Source: Arthrobacter sp. B3I9
Lineage (GTDB): Bacteria > Actinomycetota > Actinomycetes > Actinomycetales > Micrococcaceae
DNA: 64,000 bases
Reading direction: 5' to 3'
NCBI RefSeq assembly: GCF_030816935.1
Contig: NZ_JAUSYO010000001.1
Coordinates: forward strand, 2,976,001-3,040,000
Below are positions 50,422-62,980 of the stretch, in pieces. The notes under the pieces are model-generated. The model did no database searches and was not told the origin of the DNA. It saw only the letters and a list, made by a program, of their open reading frames with translations. Position numbers and translations under genes: made by a program. Numbering within the stretch: the first letter of the stretch is position 1; each line of letters opens with the position of its first letter.

Positions 50422-51003
50422 TCACATCGCCGCGGCAGGCCCAATCCTCAAAAAGCCGCGTCGGGTCCTCACGCTGGTGCCGGCTTCCTCGGCGAGCTGC
50501 AGGAAGCGCGCCGCAAGGGCCGTGCCGCCGAGCGGATCCCTGGTCACCAGCAGCACGGTGTCGTCCCCGGCGATGGTCCCCAGGATCGAGGGCATCACGG
50601 AGTGGTCGATCGCGAGGGCCAGGAAGTTGGCCGCACCCGGCGGGGTCCGGAGCACCACGATGTTCGCGGACGCCTCGGCCGTCACAAGCAGTTCGCCGCA
50701 AAGCCGCGCAAGCCGGGAGTCGAGGATTTCCTGGGTGACGCCGCTCTTGGCCGCACGCTCGCCGCCCTCCCCCGGAACCGCGTAGACCAGCACTCCGTCC
50801 TTGCCGCGCACCCGGACCGCGCCCAGCTCCACGAGGTCACGGGACAGCGTCGCCTGGGTGACCTGGACGCCGTCGTCCGCCAGCAGCGCCGCCAGCTCGG
50901 CCTGCGAGCGGACCGATTCTCCGGTCAGGATCGCGGTGATGCGGGCCTGCCGGGCGGTCTTCGTGGCGGGGCTGGCCCCGGAGGCCGAGGGTTGGGCGGA
51001 CAC
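50422..51003 (-). CDS. argR: Arginine repressor
   Basis: A 193-residue ArgR/AhrC repressor. The N-terminal winged helix reads [33 protein letters not shown], a standard ArgR segment; the C-terminal hexamerisation and arginine domain holds [21 protein letters not shown] and [15 protein letters not shown]. It probably represses the operon through the paired palindromes before argC. Start is GTG 51003, sharing a base with the argF stop. It lies inside the operon, as in mycobacteria. Confidence 0.95.
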   Translation of the reverse strand: MSAQPSASGASPATKTARQARITAILTGESVRSQAELAALLADDGVQVTQATLSRDLVELGAVRVRGKDGVLVYAVPGEGGERAAKSGVTQEILDSRLARLCGELLVTAEASANIVVLRTPPGAANFLALAIDHSVMPSILGTIAGDDTVLLVTRDPLGGTALAARFLQLAEEAGTSVRTRRGFLRIGPAAAM

Positions 51004-52022
51004 TAGAACGTGCTCTCCCCGGTGCCCTCAACGGGAGAAAGTCCGTCGACGAAGGCGAGGCCGGAGCGGTGCATGAGCCAGGCCATCAGCGCCTTCTGGG
51101 CGTGCAGCCGGTTTTCGGCTTCGTCCCAGACGACGGACTGCGGGCCGTCGATGACGCCGGCCGAGATTTCGTAACCGCGGTAGGCCGGGAGGCAGTGCAG
51201 CACGACGGCGTCTTCCGCCGCGTGTGCCATGGCGGCCTCATCGACAGAGTACTCGCGGAACAGCCGCATCCGGGCTTCCTTTTCATCCTCCTGGCCCATC
51301 GAAACCCAGGTGTCGGTGGCCACCACGTCGGCGCCCTTCAGTGCCGCCTCCGAGTCGGTCGTGACGAGCACCGACCCGCCGGTCTCCGCCGCGCGTTCCT
51401 CGGCTGCGGCGACGATTTCCGCCGACGGAAGGTAGCCTTCCGGACCGGCAATGCGCACGTGCATGCCCGCCGTCACCCCGGCGAGCAGGTACGAGTTGGC
51501 CATGTTGTTGGCGGCGTCACCGAGGTAGCTCATGGTGAGGCCCCGCAGCGAACCCTTGTGCTCCTGGATGGTCAGCAGGTCCGCCAGCAGCTGGCAGGGG
51601 TGGTAGTCGTCGCAGAGCGCGTTGATGACGGGGACGCTCGAATTCTCGGCCATGGCGACGAGCCCCGAGTGGGCGCCGGTGCGCCAGACAATGGTGGAGA
51701 CCATCCGCTCCAGCACCCTGGCGGTGTCCTCGACCGATTCCTTGTGCCCGATCTGCGCCTCGCCCGGGTTGATGATGAGGGCGTTGCCGCCCATGTCCGC
51801 CACGCCGGTGGCGAAGGAGACCCGGGTGCGGGTGGAGGTCTTGTCGAAGATCACGGCGACCGTTTTCCGTCCGCTGCCTTCCGCGGCGTACGGCTGGACG
51901 CTGTAGGGAGCGGCCTTCATCCGTGCCGCGAGCTGGAGGACCTCCGCCTGCTCGGCCGGGCTGAGGTCCGTGTCCTTGAGGAAGTGGCGGACGTGGCTTT
52001 TTGGCATGTCAGTGGCGTTCAC
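51003..52022 (-). CDS. argF: Ornithine carbamoyltransferase
   Basis: A 339-residue transcarbamylase making citrulline. The carbamoyl-phosphate motif is [23 protein letters not shown] binds ornithine and the HCLPAYRG motif closes the site. The start GTG 52022 overlaps the argD stop by 4 bp (GTGA); ATG 52007 is an in-frame alternative. The longer open frame to 52514 lies inside argD. Confidence 0.95.
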   Translation of the reverse strand: MNATDMPKSHVRHFLKDTDLSPAEQAEVLQLAARMKAAPYSVQPYAAEGSGRKTVAVIFDKTSTRTRVSFATGVADMGGNALIINPGEAQIGHKESVEDTARVLERMVSTIVWRTGAHSGLVAMAENSSVPVINALCDDYHPCQLLADLLTIQEHKGSLRGLTMSYLGDAANNMANSYLLAGVTAGMHVRIAGPEGYLPSAEIVAAAEERAAETGGSVLVTTDSEAALKGADVVATDTWVSMGQEDEKEARMRLFREYSVDEAAMAHAAEDAVVLHCLPAYRGYEISAGVIDGPQSVVWDEAENRLHAQKALMAWLMHRSGLAFVDGLSPVEGTGESTF

Positions 52023-53368
52023 TGGGCGTCCTTTGCAGTCTGGAGGAGGGCAGGAAGCGCCGCGAGGAAGCGGTCGGCCTGCTCTGGAGCGAGGATCAGG
52101 GGCGGCGCAAGGCGGATGGTGCGCGGGCCGGGGCTGTTGACGATGAAGCCCGCCTCGAGCCCGGCTGTGACAACGCCGGGGGCGACGTCGGCATCGAGGT
52201 CGAACCCGATCAGCAGGCCTTCGCCGCGGACCTCGGTTACGCCGTCGACCACGCTGAGGCCGGCGCGCAGGTGCTCCCCCACCCCGCGGACGTGCTCCAG
52301 CACGTGCTGGTTTTCGAGGACGTGCAGGGTGGCCAGCGCCGCGGCGGTGGCCACCGGGTTGCCGCCGAAGGTGGTGCCGTGCTGGCCCGCGGACAGCAGC
52401 GCCGACACGTCCGGCCCGAAGGTGACGAGGGCGCCGATCGGGAAGCCGCCGCCGAGGCCCTTGGCGAGGGTCACGGCATCGGGCACGATCCCGGCATCCT
52501 CGCTGGCGAGCCACTTGCCGGTGCGCCCGATCCCGGTCTGGACCTCATCGAGGATCAGCAGTGCGCCGGCGGCGCTGGTGGCCTCGCGGGCAGCCTTCAG
52601 ATAACCCGCCGGCAGCGGGCGGACACCCGCCTCGCCCTGGATCGGTTCGAGGAAGACCGCGGCCGTGGTGTCGTCCACCGCGGCACGGAGCGCGTCAATG
52701 TCACCGAACGGGATATGTACGACGCCGGACGGCAGCGGGGCGAACGGCTCCCGGTAGGCCTCCTTGGACGTCAGCGCCAGCGCACCCATGGTGCGGCCGT
52801 GGAAGGCGCCTTCCAATGCAATGATCTTGGTCCGCGGCTTCTCTGTGCTCTCCGCGTCCACGGCCGGGGCGGCACCGGCATTGCGGCGTGCCAGCTTGAA
52901 GGCCGCCTCGACGGCTTCCGTGCCCGAGTTGGCGAAGAACACCTTGGACCCGGCCGGGGCCTTGCTCAGCTCCAGCAGTTTCTCGGCCAGGGCGATCTGC
53001 GTGGGGCTGGTGAAGAAGTTGGAGACGTGCCCGAGGGTGGCGAGCTGGCTGGAGATCACCGAGGTGACGAAGGGGTGCGCATGGCCCAGCGCGTTGACGG
53101 CGATCCCGCCGAGCAGGTCCAGGTACTCGTTCCCGTCAGCGTCCCAGACCACGCAGCCGGAGCCGCGGACCAGGACACGTTGCGGCGTGCCGAAGACGCC
53201 AAGCAAAGAGGAGGAGTAGCGGGACAGCCACTGCGCGCCGCTACTCTTCCCAGTCATAACGGAAGCTGTGGAGTCCGAGCCGGCGATGGGGGCCCGGGTG
53301 TGGTCGGGCACCGCGAAGCGGGCGGGGGCCCCATCGCCGGTCGGACTCACGCCAACAGTTTCGTTCAT
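52019..53368 (-). CDS. argD: Acetylornithine aminotransferase
   Basis: A 449-residue fold type I PLP enzyme. The lysine is seen in [16 protein letters not shown] and the aspartate in [30 protein letters not shown] and [13 protein letters not shown] are further class III aminotransferase marks. The start ATG 53368 overlaps argB by 4 bp, which gives a polar tail of 37 residues before [14 protein letters not shown] (53257); the shorter form would match the usual length better, but the overlap favours the long one. Confidence 0.94.
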   Translation of the reverse strand: MNETVGVSPTGDGAPARFAVPDHTRAPIAGSDSTASVMTGKSSGAQWLSRYSSSLLGVFGTPQRVLVRGSGCVVWDADGNEYLDLLGGIAVNALGHAHPFVTSVISSQLATLGHVSNFFTSPTQIALAEKLLELSKAPAGSKVFFANSGTEAVEAAFKLARRNAGAAPAVDAESTEKPRTKIIALEGAFHGRTMGALALTSKEAYREPFAPLPSGVVHIPFGDIDALRAAVDDTTAAVFLEPIQGEAGVRPLPAGYLKAAREATSAAGALLILDEVQTGIGRTGKWLASEDAGIVPDAVTLAKGLGGGFPIGALVTFGPDVSALLSAGQHGTTFGGNPVATAAALATLHVLENQHVLEHVRGVGEHLRAGLSVVDGVTEVRGEGLLIGFDLDADVAPGVVTAGLEAGFIVNSPGPRTIRLAPPLILAPEQADRFLAALPALLQTAKDAQ

Positions 53369-54324
53369 GCGTTAATCTCCTCGTCCGGGACGACCTGCGT
53401 GCCGATGCCCGCGGTCGTGAAGGTTTCCAGCAACATTGAATGGGCAAGCCGCCCGTCCACGATGTGTGCGCGCTCCACGCCGCCCTCCACGGCTTTGAGG
53501 CACGCTTCCATCTTCGGGATCATGCCGGACTCCAGGCTCGGCAGGAGTTCGCGCAGCTCGGAGGCGGTCAGCGAGGAGACCAGCGAGGAGCGGTCCGGCC
53601 AGTTGGCGAAGAGGCCCTCGACGTCGGTGAGGATCACGAGTTTTGACGCGCCCAATGCCTCGGCGAGGGCGGCGGCGGCGGTGTCCGCGTTGACGTTGAG
53701 CACCTGGCCCGTGGTCTGCGCCTGCCGGGTTCCGGCGTCGAGGCTTCCATCATCGAAGATCTCCGGGGCCACGGTCGAAATCACCGGGATCCGCCCGGCC
53801 GCGATGATGTCCAGGATCCCCTCCGGGTTCACGCCGACCACTTCGCCGACGAGGCCCAGGTCCACTTCCTCGCCGTTGACCACGGTACCCCTGCGGACAG
53901 CGCGGAGCAGGCCCCCGTCCTCTCCGGACATGCCGACGGCGTAGGGGCCGTGCGAGTTGATCAGGCCGACAAGCTCCCGGCCGACCTGCCCGGTCAGGAC
54001 CATCCGGACCACGTCCATGGCCTCCGGGGTGGTGACCCGGAGTCCGCCCTTGAACTCGGATTCGATGCCGAGCCGGCTGAGCATGGCGTTGATCTGGGGG
54101 CCGCCGCCGTGGACCACTACCGGGTGGATGCCGACATGGTGCAGGAAGACGACGTCCTCGGCGAACGCGCGGCGTAGCTCGTCGTTGACCATGGCGTTCC
54201 CGCCGTACTTGATCACCATGGTGGTGCCGGCGAAGCGCTGGATCCAAGGAAGCGCCTCGATCAGCGTGCCGGCCTTGTCCTGGGCGTCGGACGTTGAGGT
54301 GGTCTCGCGGGTCTGGGTGTTCAT
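53365..54324 (-). CDS. argB: Acetylglutamate kinase
   Basis: A 319-residue amino acid kinase. [27 protein letters not shown] and the late [14 protein letters not shown] are typical. It phosphorylates N-acetylglutamate, the committed step, and may be inhibited by arginine. GAAGGA precedes ATG 54324. A 41-bp gap follows argJ. Confidence 0.96.
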   Translation of the reverse strand: MNTQTRETTSTSDAQDKAGTLIEALPWIQRFAGTTMVIKYGGNAMVNDELRRAFAEDVVFLHHVGIHPVVVHGGGPQINAMLSRLGIESEFKGGLRVTTPEAMDVVRMVLTGQVGRELVGLINSHGPYAVGMSGEDGGLLRAVRRGTVVNGEEVDLGLVGEVVGVNPEGILDIIAAGRIPVISTVAPEIFDDGSLDAGTRQAQTTGQVLNVNADTAAAALAEALGASKLVILTDVEGLFANWPDRSSLVSSLTASELRELLPSLESGMIPKMEACLKAVEGGVERAHIVDGRLAHSMLLETFTTAGIGTQVVPDEEINA

Positions 54325-54365
54325 GTTCGTCCTTCTGGTCTTCCTACTGCTAGTCCTTTCCGGGA

Positions 54366-56563
<2,198 letters not shown>

Positions 56564-56567
56564 TCAA

Positions 56568-56573
56568 ACTATA
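56568..56573 (-). promoter_or_regulatory. argC -10 element
   Basis: Minus-strand TATAGT, 7 bp before the argC ATG. It fits a leaderless transcript. A good -35 is not seen; the ARG-box-like palindromes occupy that stretch. Confidence 0.55.
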
Positions 56574-56582
56574 CAGCAAGAG

Positions 56583-56610
56583 TATGCATAGGTCCCGATA
56601 TTTATGCATA
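56583..56610. promoter_or_regulatory. Paired ARG-box-like palindromes before argC
   Basis: TATGCATA occurs at 56583-56590 and 56603-56610, 20 bp apart from centre to centre, that is two helix turns. The outer bases extend the symmetry (AGTATGCAT and ATGCATACT). ArgR usually binds two adjacent boxes about 21 bp apart that overlap the promoter. Both lie just upstream of the argC -10. Confidence 0.65.
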
Positions 56611-56778
56611 CTGCCTCCTGTGTCCCGAACGGGTCCCGGAACCCCCGGAACGAGTCCCGACCCATTGACGGGAAAGAACTCGTCCGGACACCGGGCCTTC
56701 CTTCATCCTGTGCGCGGATGTCCCTAGGATGGACCGAGGATCCGGCCAGGAAGTCCCCGGCCGGGAAAGGAGACGCAC

Positions 56779-57744
56779 ATGATGCACACAATCGTCGCCA
56801 GCCAGGCCGGAGGGCCCGAAGTGCTGGAGTTGGTCGAGGCGGAGCGTCCGGTACCCGGTCCGGGCCAGCTGCTGGTGAAGGTGGCCGCCGTCGGCGTCAA
56901 TTTCATCGACACGTACAAGCGCGGCGGGGTGTACAAGGTGTCCTATCCCTTCACCCCGGGCTCCGAGGCGGCCGGGACCGTGGAGGAAACCGGCGAGGGT
57001 GTCACCGTGTTCTCCCCCGGTGACCGGGTAGCCACCGCTGAAGGCACGAACTGTTACGCCGGGTACATCCTCGTGGACGAGGACAAGGCGCTGCCCGTTC
57101 CCGCCGGAGTTGACGACTTCACCGCAGCCGCTCTCCCGCTGCAGGGGATCACGGCGCACTACCTGATTAATTCCTCGTTCCGGGTCGAGCCTGGCCAGAC
57201 GGTGCTCCTCCATGCGGGAGCCGGCGGTGTCGGCCTGCTGCTGATCCAGCTGCTCAAGGCCAAGGGCGCCCGCGTGATCACCACGGTCTCCACCGACGAG
57301 AAGGAGCAGCTGGCCCGCGAGGCGGGAGCCGACCACGTGCTGCGCTACGAGGGCTTCTCCGCAAAGGTGCGCGAACTCACCAACGGGACCGGCGCCGATG
57401 TGGTGTACGACGGCGTGGGCAAGGACACCTTCGATGACTCCCTCGCCGCGTTGCGCATCCGGGGCACGCTCGTGCTCTTCGGTGCCGCCTCCGGCCCGGT
57501 CCCGCCGGTGGACCCGCAGCGGCTCAATTCCGGCGGCTCGCTGTACCTGACCCGGCCGACCATAGGCCACTTCCTGCTCAACCCGCAGGAACGCCGGTGG
57601 CGCTCGGACGAAATCTTCGCCGCCGCCGCGAGCGGGGCCCTCAAGGTAAGGATCGGCGCGCGCTACGACCTCGCCGACGCGGCCCGCGCCCACGAGGACC
57701 TCGAGCAGCGCCGCACCACCGGCAAGGTCATCCTGGTCCCGTAG
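56779..57744 (+). CDS. Quinone oxidoreductase (zinc-free MDR family)
   Basis: A 321-residue NADPH:quinone reductase-like protein. The N-terminal GroES-like part has VGVNFIDTYKRGGVYKV and PFTPGSEAAGTV; the Rossmann part has LLHAGAGGVGLLLIQLLKAKG. Zinc ligands of alcohol dehydrogenases are absent. AAGGAG precedes the ATG pair (56779, 56782). It is divergent from argC and ends before a strong terminator. Confidence 0.92.
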   Translation: MMHTIVASQAGGPEVLELVEAERPVPGPGQLLVKVAAVGVNFIDTYKRGGVYKVSYPFTPGSEAAGTVEETGEGVTVFSPGDRVATAEGTNCYAGYILVDEDKALPVPAGVDDFTAAALPLQGITAHYLINSSFRVEPGQTVLLHAGAGGVGLLLIQLLKAKGARVITTVSTDEKEQLAREAGADHVLRYEGFSAKVRELTNGTGADVVYDGVGKDTFDDSLAALRIRGTLVLFGAASGPVPPVDPQRLNSGGSLYLTRPTIGHFLLNPQERRWRSDEIFAAAASGALKVRIGARYDLADAARAHEDLEQRRTTGKVILVP

Positions 57745-57762
57745 TTCGTCCGTTGGAAACCG

Positions 57763-57799
57763 AAAACTCCCCGCAGCCGGGCGGCTGCGGGGAGTTTTT
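57763..57799. terminator. Bidirectional terminator between qor-like gene and pheT
   Basis: AAAACTCCCCGCAGCC pairs perfectly with GGCTGCGGGGAGTTTT around a 4-nt loop. A-run before and T-run after make it functional on both strands, ending the oxidoreductase gene (plus) and pheT (minus). Confidence 0.92.
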
Positions 57800-57814
57800 C
57801 GTAGTGGTTCAGTT

Positions 57815-57856
57815 CAGCTCAGTGGTTGAGCTCAGCGCACTGGTTGAGCTCAGCGC
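57815..57856. repeat. Short direct repeats at the pheT 3' end
   Basis: TGGTTGAGCTCAGCGC occurs twice in tandem (about 57821 and 57839) after a degenerate copy (TTCAGCTCAG). On the minus strand this gives TGAGCTCAACCA after the pheT stop, so stop codons repeat in that frame. Confidence 0.6.
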
Positions 57857-60393
57857 TGGACCGCTCCGAAGCGTTCGTGCGCGACGGCCACGGCGCCTTC
57901 ACGGGCGGCAGAGGCTTCATCCGCGGTCAGGGTGCGGTCCGCGGCCCGGAAGCGCATGCTGAACGCCAGCGACTTCCTGCCCTCCTCGATGCCCTTGCCC
58001 GCGTATTCGTCGAAGAGTGCGACGTCTTCGAGCAGGTCCCCCGCGCCTTCGCGCAGGGCGGCGAGGACCTCTTCCGCCGGAACCTCGCGCGGCACCACGA
58101 GGGCGACGTCCTGCGTGGCCACGGGGTAGGTCGAGATGTGCTTGGCAACGATCACGTCCGCGGCCGCCTCGAAGAGGGCGTCGGCGTTGAACTCGACCGC
58201 CACCGACCGCGCCGGCATATCCTGCGCGGCCAGCAGCTTCGGGTGCAGTTCGCCGGCGTAGCCCACGATCTCGCCGCTGCGCAGGGCCAGCTGCGCCGTG
58301 CGTCCCGGGTGGAACGCCTGGTGGCGGCCCTGGCTGATGACGAGATCCACCCCGAGCACCTCGCCGGCGAGCCGGGCGATGTCGAGGGCGTCGGCCCAGT
58401 CCCACGCACGGGGCGTGTGGCCCGGAGCCGCCGGGGAATCGTGGCCGGTCAGCACGGCCGCGAGGAACAAAGGCTGCTCCGGGACGCCGTCGTACAGGGC
58501 ATCGAGCACCTCGCTGCCGGGCTTGGCGCCCAGCGGCGGGATCGTGGCGGTGCCGAGGGTGTCCCCCGGCAGGAACACGAGCCCGGCCTCGAACAGGGCC
58601 AGGTCCCGGAAACCGCGGGAGTGGTTGCGCTTGGCCACTTCGATGAGCCCCGGCAGGATCGAGGTCCGCAGGTAGCCGTGCTCCTCGCTGATCGGATTCG
58701 CGAGCTTGAGCGCCGCGCGTCCGGTGCCTTCCTCGGGGCCGCCGAAGGTGTCATTGGCGGACTTGGAGACAAACGGGTAGGCCAGGACCTCGGTCAGGCC
58801 GGAACTTGCCAGGGCCTGGAGCAGGCGGCGGCGCTGCTGCTGGACGCGGGTCAGGCCGCGGCCCGGGGGCGCCACCGGAAGGGATGCCGGGATCTTGTCG
58901 TAGCCGACCAGACGCGCGATCTCCTCGGAGAGGTCTTCCTTGGTTTCCAGGTCCATGCGCCAGCTCGGTGCGGTTACCGTCCAGCCGTCGGCGGATTCCA
59001 CCACGACGGCACCCAGGTCCTCGAGCGAGGTGACGATCTGTTCGGCACTGAAGTCGATGCCGATCCGGTCCGCGGCGAACCCGGCGGGCAGCTGCACGGT
59101 GACCGGGTCCGGGGCGGTACCGACGTCAGTACCCTCGGCAGCAGCGGTGCCGCCGGCGAGTTCCACAAGGAGGTCGACGGCGCGCTGGGCCGCGAGGTGC
59201 GCTACGTGCCAGTCCACTCCGCGCTCGAAGCGCTTGGACGCCTCCGACGGCAGCTTGTGCCGGCGGCGGGAACGCGCGATCGAGACTTCCTCGAAGTGCG
59301 CCGCCTCGATCAGGATGGTCGACGTCGTACCGCTGACCTCGGTGGAGGCACCGCCCATCACACCGGCGACGCCGATGGGGCCGGAGCCGTCGGTGATCAG
59401 CAGGTCCTCGGCGTCGAGCGCCCGCTCCTTGCCGTCCAGCGTTTTGAGCTTCTCCCCCGCCACGGCGCGGCGGACCACGATCCCGCCGGACAGTTTGTCC
59501 TGGTCGTAGAAGTGCAGGGGCTGCCCGAGCTCGAGCATGACGTAGTTGGAGATGTCCACGGGCAAGGAGATGGAGCGGATGCCGGCGAGCCGGAGCCGGG
59601 AGGACATCCACGGCGGGGTGGGTCGTGTGGCGTCGACGCCGTGCACGGTCCGCGCCACGAAGCGGTCGCAGCCGGGCTTGCCGTAGATCGGCGCGTCGTC
59701 GTTGAGCTTCACGCTGTAACCGCCGGTCAGCGCCTCCGGGGCCTGCACCTTCGACGCCGGATCGGTGAAGGACGTTCCCGTGGCGTGGGCATATTCACGC
59801 GCGACACCGCGGATGGAGAACGCGTAGCCACGGTCCGGGGTGACGTTGATTTCCGCGGCCTCGTCGTAAAGGCCGAGGAGTTCCATCGCGTCGGTGCCGA
59901 CCTCCGGATCGAGCCCGATCCGCGAGAGCACGAGGATTCCGTCGTGGTCCTCGCCGATGCCCAGTTCGCGGACGGAGGCGATCATGCCTGCCGAGAGGTG
60001 GCCGTAGGTCTTGCGCGCGGAGATCCGGAAATCCCCGGGCAGCACGGCGCCCGGAAGGGTCACCACCACCTTGTCGCCCTCCACGAAGTTGTGGGCGCCG
60101 CAGATGATGCCCTGCACGCCGGAGGGGTCGATGCCGTCGCCGGTGAGGCTCTGCTCCTGGCCCTCGGGGACAACCCGCACCTGGCACCAGTTGATGGTCT
60201 TGCCGTTGGTCTGCGGCTCCTTGACGATGCTCAGCACCTGGCCCACGACCACAGGGCCCTGCAGGCTGTCGGTGGGGCGGTGGACCGCTTCTTCCTCAAA
60301 GCCGACCTTGACCAGGTCCGCCATAACGTCTTCGGCCGTTGCTCCGGCCGGTACCTGGGCGAATTCCCGCAACCAGGAAAGTGGAATACGCAC
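57850..60393 (-). CDS. pheT: Phenylalanyl-tRNA synthetase beta subunit
   Basis: An 847-residue subunit. In order: opening IPLSWLREFAQV, tRNA-binding EMAP-like domain with CGAHNFVEGDKVVVTLPGAV, B3/B4 editing domain (EVSGTTSTILIEAAHFE), B5 domain (IGIDFSAEQI), and C-terminal FDX-ACB domain (STYPVATQDVALVVP). GTG 60393 lies 2 bp after the pheS stop and gives the usual N-terminus; the open frame to 60585 is inside pheS. It forms the alpha2-beta2 enzyme with pheS. Confidence 0.95.
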   Translation of the reverse strand: MRIPLSWLREFAQVPAGATAEDVMADLVKVGFEEEAVHRPTDSLQGPVVVGQVLSIVKEPQTNGKTINWCQVRVVPEGQEQSLTGDGIDPSGVQGIICGAHNFVEGDKVVVTLPGAVLPGDFRISARKTYGHLSAGMIASVRELGIGEDHDGILVLSRIGLDPEVGTDAMELLGLYDEAAEINVTPDRGYAFSIRGVAREYAHATGTSFTDPASKVQAPEALTGGYSVKLNDDAPIYGKPGCDRFVARTVHGVDATRPTPPWMSSRLRLAGIRSISLPVDISNYVMLELGQPLHFYDQDKLSGGIVVRRAVAGEKLKTLDGKERALDAEDLLITDGSGPIGVAGVMGGASTEVSGTTSTILIEAAHFEEVSIARSRRRHKLPSEASKRFERGVDWHVAHLAAQRAVDLLVELAGGTAAAEGTDVGTAPDPVTVQLPAGFAADRIGIDFSAEQIVTSLEDLGAVVVESADGWTVTAPSWRMDLETKEDLSEEIARLVGYDKIPASLPVAPPGRGLTRVQQQRRRLLQALASSGLTEVLAYPFVSKSANDTFGGPEEGTGRAALKLANPISEEHGYLRTSILPGLIEVAKRNHSRGFRDLALFEAGLVFLPGDTLGTATIPPLGAKPGSEVLDALYDGVPEQPLFLAAVLTGHDSPAAPGHTPRAWDWADALDIARLAGEVLGVDLVISQGRHQAFHPGRTAQLALRSGEIVGYAGELHPKLLAAQDMPARSVAVEFNADALFEAAADVIVAKHISTYPVATQDVALVVPREVPAEEVLAALREGAGDLLEDVALFDEYAGKGIEEGRKSLAFSMRFRAADRTLTADEASAAREGAVAVAHERFGAVQR

Positions 60394-60395
60394 TG

Positions 60396-61457
<1,062 letters not shown>

Positions 61458-61526
61458 CTACTGTTCTTAGCTACGAGTCGGTTCATGCCAAGGGCACGGC
61501 GCCATGAACGCGTTCCGGCGGCGGCC

Positions 61527-61615
61527 TTGACAAGCTGGCCTTTGACAAGCTGGATCGGACAAGCTGAGTCTGACAAAGCTGCACCTGACAAAGCTGCATC
61601 TGACAAAGGGCAGGG
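61527..61615. repeat. Six tandem 15-bp repeats upstream of pheS
   Basis: Units at 61527, 61542, 61557 (14 bp), 61571, 61586 and 61601 share TTGACAAGCTGG or TGACAAAGCTGC. They lie in the 325-bp gap between the divergent pheS and the gene at 61783, which otherwise shows no supported gene. Confidence 0.85.
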
Positions 61616-61664
61616 CTCACCGGAATCCGTCCGGCGGGCACTCCCCACCAGTCTAGTTGACGGC

Positions 61665-61725
61665 ACTCCGGTTGAAGGGACCCGGGTTGAAGGAACCCCG
61701 GTTGAAGGGAACGCCGGCGCCCGAA
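61665..61725. repeat. Four 15-bp repeats, second array
   Basis: Units built on GGTTGAAGGRACCCC start near 61665 (degenerate), 61680, 61695 and 61710. They lie just upstream of the plus-strand gene at 61783 and are unrelated in sequence to the array at 61527 but share its period. Confidence 0.8.
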
Positions 61726-61782
61726 CGGAACGGGAACCTCCGGACTTCCCCACGGTGCGGCCTGCGCGGCTAGCATGGCCCC

Positions 61783-62283
61783 ATGACGTCCGGACAACGG
61801 CTGCGGCAGATCGCAAACGTGCTGAACGGATCGACCCCGCTCGGTCTGCTCATCGCTGCCTCCGCGCGCACCCGGGTCCGCCGCGGCCCCGGAGGCCTGC
61901 TGATTGCCACGGACTACCGCTGGCGGTTGCCGTTCGCCGGTGCCTTCACGGTTGGCAATGTGGTGCTCTTCCGGGCCGGGTTCGAGCGGGCGCTGGCGGA
62001 CCCGGCCCTGCTGGGGCACGAGGAGCGCCACAGCAGCCAATACGCCTGGTGTTTTGGAGCGCCGTTCCTGGCGTTGTATTTGCTGGCAGCCGGCTGGTCC
62101 GTCCTGCGCACGGGAAACCCGGGCTCGGCCAACATGTTTGAGCGGCTCGCCGGGCTGCAGGCCGGCGGCTACCCGGACCTGAAGCCTCCGGCACCACCGC
62201 TGTCCACGCGCGGCGCGCCGATCCCCACCCGGAGAGTCCCCACCCGGAAACTCCTCCCCTGGAAAGAGGCAGGGCGTGACTGA
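61783..62283 (+). CDS. Unknown protein with HExxH motif
   Basis: A 166-residue protein. LLGHEERHSSQYAW (residues about 77-90) holds a HEERH motif, as in zinc peptidases, followed by a hydrophobic stretch FGAPFLALYLLAAGWSVL that may be a membrane helix and then NPGSANMFERLAGL. The end is Pro/Arg-rich. Similar short actinobacterial proteins are uncharacterised. The ATG 61783 has no strong ribosome binding site. The stop overlaps the next gene by 8 bp. Confidence 0.75.
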   Translation: MTSGQRLRQIANVLNGSTPLGLLIAASARTRVRRGPGGLLIATDYRWRLPFAGAFTVGNVVLFRAGFERALADPALLGHEERHSSQYAWCFGAPFLALYLLAAGWSVLRTGNPGSANMFERLAGLQAGGYPDLKPPAPPLSTRGAPIPTRRVPTRKLLPWKEAGRD

Positions 62284-62929
62284 GAGCCCCAGGAGTATTT
62301 CGGTCAGCGGCACAGGCAGCGCGGACGCCGCGCCGGACCTGCTCACCCTCCTGGTGGGCGTTGAATGCCGCCGGTCCGACGTCGGGGATGCATACGCGGA
62401 CGCCGGGCGGGACCTGGCCGCGATCACCGGGGCACTCCGGGAGCGCGGGGTGGACAGCAAGGACATCAGCACGTCGAGGCTCAATGTCCGCGCCGAGGTG
62501 AACTGGCAGGAGGGCCGGGGCCAGGCCGTCTCCGGTTATCTGGCCTCAAGTGTGCTCAATGTGCGGATCCGGGACCTGGCGGCGTCGTCCGGGATCATCG
62601 CCGCGGCGGTGGCGGCCGGCGGCAACGGCGTCCGGCTCCACGGCCTGGAGCTTTGCTTCGCCGATCCTGCCGCCGTCATGGCCCGCGCCCGGGAGGCGGC
62701 GTGGGCGGACGCTCTCGCCGCGGCGGAGCAGCTGGCATCCCTTGCGGGGGCCCGCCTGGGCAAGGTGCTCTCGATTGTCCAGCACCAGGGCAGCCCGGCG
62801 CCCATACCGGTTGCCGGGATACAGCGGGCAGCGGCGGTGGAGCCGCTGACCGTCGAGGCCGGCGCGTCCAGCGTCAGCGCGTCGGTCGAGGCGGCCTGGG
62901 AGTTGCTCGACGACACCGTGACCCGCTGA
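62276..62929 (+). CDS. SIMPL-domain (DUF541) protein
   Basis: A 217-residue SIMPL-fold protein. SISVSGTGSADAAPDLLTLL starts the domain and LRERGVDSKDISTSRLNVRAEVNW continues it; AWADALAAAEQLASLAGARLGKVLSI is the other usual block. There is no signal peptide, unlike most SIMPL proteins, which are exported. The start is GTG 62276, overlapping the gene before. Function is not known. Confidence 0.85.
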   Translation: MTESPRSISVSGTGSADAAPDLLTLLVGVECRRSDVGDAYADAGRDLAAITGALRERGVDSKDISTSRLNVRAEVNWQEGRGQAVSGYLASSVLNVRIRDLAASSGIIAAAVAAGGNGVRLHGLELCFADPAAVMARAREAAWADALAAAEQLASLAGARLGKVLSIVQHQGSPAPIPVAGIQRAAAVEPLTVEAGASSVSASVEAAWELLDDTVTR

Positions 62930-62945
62930 CGCGCTGACCGGGTGC

Positions 62946-62972
62946 TTGACTTAAAGTCGAACATACCTTCGA
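62946..62972 (+). promoter_or_regulatory. SOS-box-like site and promoter of the radical SAM gene
   Basis: TCGAACATACCTTCGA at 62957-62972 matches the actinobacterial LexA consensus TCGAAC-N4-GTTCGA at 11 of 12 fixed positions. TTGACT at 62946-62951 can serve as -35; the box fills the spacer and likely -10 region just before ATG 62981. This layout would let LexA block the promoter. Confidence 0.7.
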
Positions 62973-62980
62973 ATGTAGGC

